Part shown: one piece after another, positions 61,901-64,000 of the stretch
Numbering within the stretch: the stretch's first letter is position 1
How the letters are laid out: the number at the start of each line of letters is the position of its first letter
NCBI RefSeq assembly: GCF_047948215.1
Contig: NC_134455.1
Location: 168,346,575 to 168,410,574 of the forward strand
Length of the DNA stretch: 64,000 nucleotides
Origin: Lycorma delicatula
Lineage: Eukaryota > Arthropoda > Insecta > Hemiptera > Fulgoridae
Direction of reading: 5' to 3'
Notes under the pieces: generated by a model
What the model was told of the DNA's origin: nothing
The model's input: only the letters and a program-made list of their open reading frames with translations
The model's database searches: none
Program-made: the position numbers and the translations under genes

Positions 61901-62690
61901 ATGTATGATCTTCTATGTTTTATTTTTTCTTGTTTTGTATTAGTTACATCTGTTCTTTTTTATTCTTAATACTATTATTACATTTACTTATTCGATTCTA
62001 GTGTTTTTAAAGCATGTTTTTATTTAATGAGCTTAAATGTACAACTTGTTTTTTACTATTATAAGCCTAACATGTGATTAAAGTTAATGATTTAAGTCGT
62101 GAAACGGGTAATTCTTTTGAAGTTAATTTATTTTCTATGCACTTGGTAATACGTTTAATTTTGATGTATATCTTGTATAATCTTATACAACTCTGCAATT
62201 ATTTTTTATTTATTTAATTTTTTGTCGGTCTAAATGTACGTAATAACAATAAACAACTGTAAAATTAATTATTTTCACCTGTTAAAATGTACTTCGTTAT
62301 TAAAAGTAATTAAACCACTCAATAATTTGTGATTTTACGTTAGTGTATTTATTATGTTAGGTGTATGTAGATAAATGTAGTTAATCAAACCGAGTGAAAG
62401 TGTTTTGCTTTATATCGATAACTTTTATTGATTGAGTTATAAACAATTTATTTCTCGTAAAATTAAACTGTTTTAAAATGAATTCAAGGATTAGCTAAAG
62501 ACAGGGGCGCAGAATCCGATTGAGATGACTGTGTCAAGTAGTGGGGTCTCGATTTTAAAATATTGATCCTATTTCATTCTTTAAATGGTCTGCTTCTTGA
62601 CATTGATATAGCTTACTTACGTGTAATTTAATAAAGCAAATTTCCCATGAATCATAGAACATTCACAGTAATTTTGCATCTTTTTAGTAT
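58980..62690. other. AT-rich region, no gene seen
   Basis: A TA-rich palindrome at about 59349-59377 (ATTCTTATAT / ATATAAGAAT). 60.7-61.7 kb is strongly pyrimidine-biased on the plus strand. CAGGGGCGCAG at 62502 resembles a hAT tip but has no partner. Confidence 0.45.
59580..59830. other. GC-balanced island
   Basis: Contains GACCCCTTTGCTCCGGTTGA, GGATTTATGGGCTCGTTACA and GATCGGTCGCCTGCCAGAAG. No open frame, no repeat ends. The ATTTATGGGC string resembles posterior Hox-type sites, a weak observation. Confidence 0.25.
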
Positions 62691-62694
62691 AAAT

Positions 62695-62731
62695 CGCGCG
62701 CGCGCGCGCGCGCACACACACACACACACAC
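62695..62731. repeat. (CG)n(CA)n compound microsatellite
   Basis: About nine CG units followed by about nine CA units, a strong CG island-like run in otherwise AT-rich DNA. The alternating purine-pyrimidine run is prone to Z-DNA. Confidence 0.95.
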
Positions 62732-63159
62732 TAGCATTTTCCTGTCGCGGTTTCGCCTGCTATGTTAATGGGGTTTCATCCGCAATATTTTTTTTTTATC
62801 AGCGAACTTAGTTATTTATTTATAAATAAAAATTATTTAATCAAGAATATTGTTTTAGATTTTCATTAAATTCTGATAAAATGGTAAATAAATTTTTTTG
62901 TTAAAAATATAGAAGGAATATACGATAAACAACGAATTGTTGCCCAACACTTAAATAAGAAAAAACAAAAAAAGGAAGATAAGAAAACTGCACAATCGTT
63001 GTCAGACCAATCATCTTGTTATTGAATTAAAGTAATCCAATATAAACTCACAAGCAAAATCCAAATAAAGATAAAATGTTACAAAAGCCAATTATTAGCT
63101 AAAAGCCAAAAGCTAAAATACTATAAGCAAAAGCGAAATAAAAAGATGGTAATTACAAT

Positions 63160-63310
63160 TATCATCCTCGTCGCGGCTTCGCCCGCACTACACGGTTACT
63201 TGCGTTTCCCGTCGCGGTCGCGGGATATTTAGCCGGATGTGGTTCGCTTCGCTCGTCCTTCCCGTTTAGCGAGAGGGCTCCGCTGCCTGGACCAGCCTAT
63301 GTTCATTAAA
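63160..63310. other. GC-rich block, probable repeat fragment
   Basis: CGTCGCGGCTTCGCCCGCAC here is echoed by CTGTCGCGGTTTCGCCTGCT at 62742, followed by GGTTCGCTTCGCTCGTCC. Two related 'gtcgcggnttcgcc' blocks 430 bp apart suggest pieces of one interspersed repeat family. Confidence 0.35.
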
Positions 63311-64000
63311 CTCATGCTTATGGAGAATAATAATAATAGAGCCTGTTCAATTTATAAAAACTATCAGCGTAGTGAAATTTCTTCACAGCAACAGTTTGGT
63401 TAATACCGGCCATAACTTTGAGTGATCTAAGAATGTAGGTTTCAAAACAGTCGGCCTCAATCTTAAAACTATTAGTTATAACGGGTTATACGTACTTCAA
63501 ACGGGTAAAAATGTATTTTTTTCCGGTTCTTAGCATTACCCTACAAACGCACTAGGAAGTCATCGTACTTCGTTTCTCTTTTTTTTTTTTAAATCTTAAT
63601 TATTTTTATGTTATGGATTTAGTCAAGTAGATATTTTACCACTTTCAAGATAGAATTTAAAAAATCTAGAAATTTGTTTACAGATTTACATGAAAATTAC
63701 ACATGCAAAAAGTCAAGTTGATATCCTCATTCATTACCGAGAAATTAAAAAAAAAGTAAATTTCATTGTTACTCTATTTTAACCCTTCAAACTCGAAATT
63801 TAAAAAAACATCCTATATTAGTATGCTCGTACATCGTAAGAAATACATGTATACAAATTGTCATCAATTTAGTTTTTTTCTGGACGTTGACGAATCGGTC
63901 CGGTGAGTCGCTTAGGACAAGTTACATTATAGGTACAGTACTTGTTTGCTTATTTTTTTTTTTTTTTTACGTAAATAATGAAAAATTCCCGATGAATTTA

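Noticed and set aside
62502..62560. CAGGGGCGCAG resembling a hAT terminal repeat
   Set aside because: No inverted partner or target duplication found nearby.
1..64000. CRISPR arrays, bacterial operons, phage genes or rRNA
   Set aside because: No regularly spaced short repeats, ribosome-binding-site/operon structure or rRNA signature seen; the content is eukaryotic.

Overview
The window is AT-rich, repeat-dense, gene-poor eukaryotic DNA, most likely from an insect. Evidence for this: long TA/CA microsatellites, tRNA-derived SINEs, decayed Tc1/mariner-type transposons, fragments of non-LTR retrotransposons, and one coding exon closest to insect amphiphysin. The SINEs and mariner relics look familiar from large hemipteran genomes (planthoppers and relatives), but that is an impression, not a test. 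No complete host gene can be read; the window looks intergenic or like the inside of a very large intron.

The most interesting object is at 35818-36704. It is an 887-bp DNA transposon with hAT-like ends: 12-bp perfect terminal inverted repeats (CAGTGGCGGCTC) and a perfect 8-bp target duplication (ACAATAGT). Inside it lies what appears to be the promoter, 5' leader and first coding exon of amphiphysin, a membrane-bending BAR protein. The exon has an intact ATG, 23 open codons with the signature VQKHAGRAKEK, and a good splice donor (AAG|GTAATT). A perfect 16-bp palindrome containing an NRF1/EWG-type site lies upstream. I read this as gene-fragment capture by a hAT element ('Pack-hAT'), carrying a possible mobile promoter plus exon.

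Layout. 0-11 kb: AT-rich DNA, microsatellites, a tRNA-Glu-like SINE (about 2.0 kb), two copies of a LINE-tail-like repeat (4.6 and 4.9 kb), two minus-strand SINEs of a second family (6.4 and 11.3 kb), and a more GC-balanced island at 7.2-7.7 kb. 11.8-12.9 kb: degenerate GC-richer ORFs resembling a non-LTR ORF1. 19.5-20.8 kb: a mariner-like element with about 110-bp inverted repeats and a broken transposase. 24.6-26.8 kb: a second mariner-like relic with unusually long (about 620 bp) inverted repeats. 28.4-28.7 kb: a small foldback element. 29.6-30.3 kb: the 3' end of a non-LTR retrotransposon. 33-47 kb: four minus-strand SINEs, the captured amphiphysin element, and a perfect 179-bp direct duplication (38.3-38.7 kb). 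47.9-51.6 kb: two unexplained coding-like stretches. 57.8-59.0 kb: a 1.1-kb foldback element with long inverted arms. The remainder is AT-rich sequence with scattered GC-balanced islands that could be regulatory.

The recognised genes do not form a pathway. They are mobile-element genes in decay plus one transduplicated host exon. Inverted-repeat boundaries and alignments were made by eye and may be off by a few to tens of bases.
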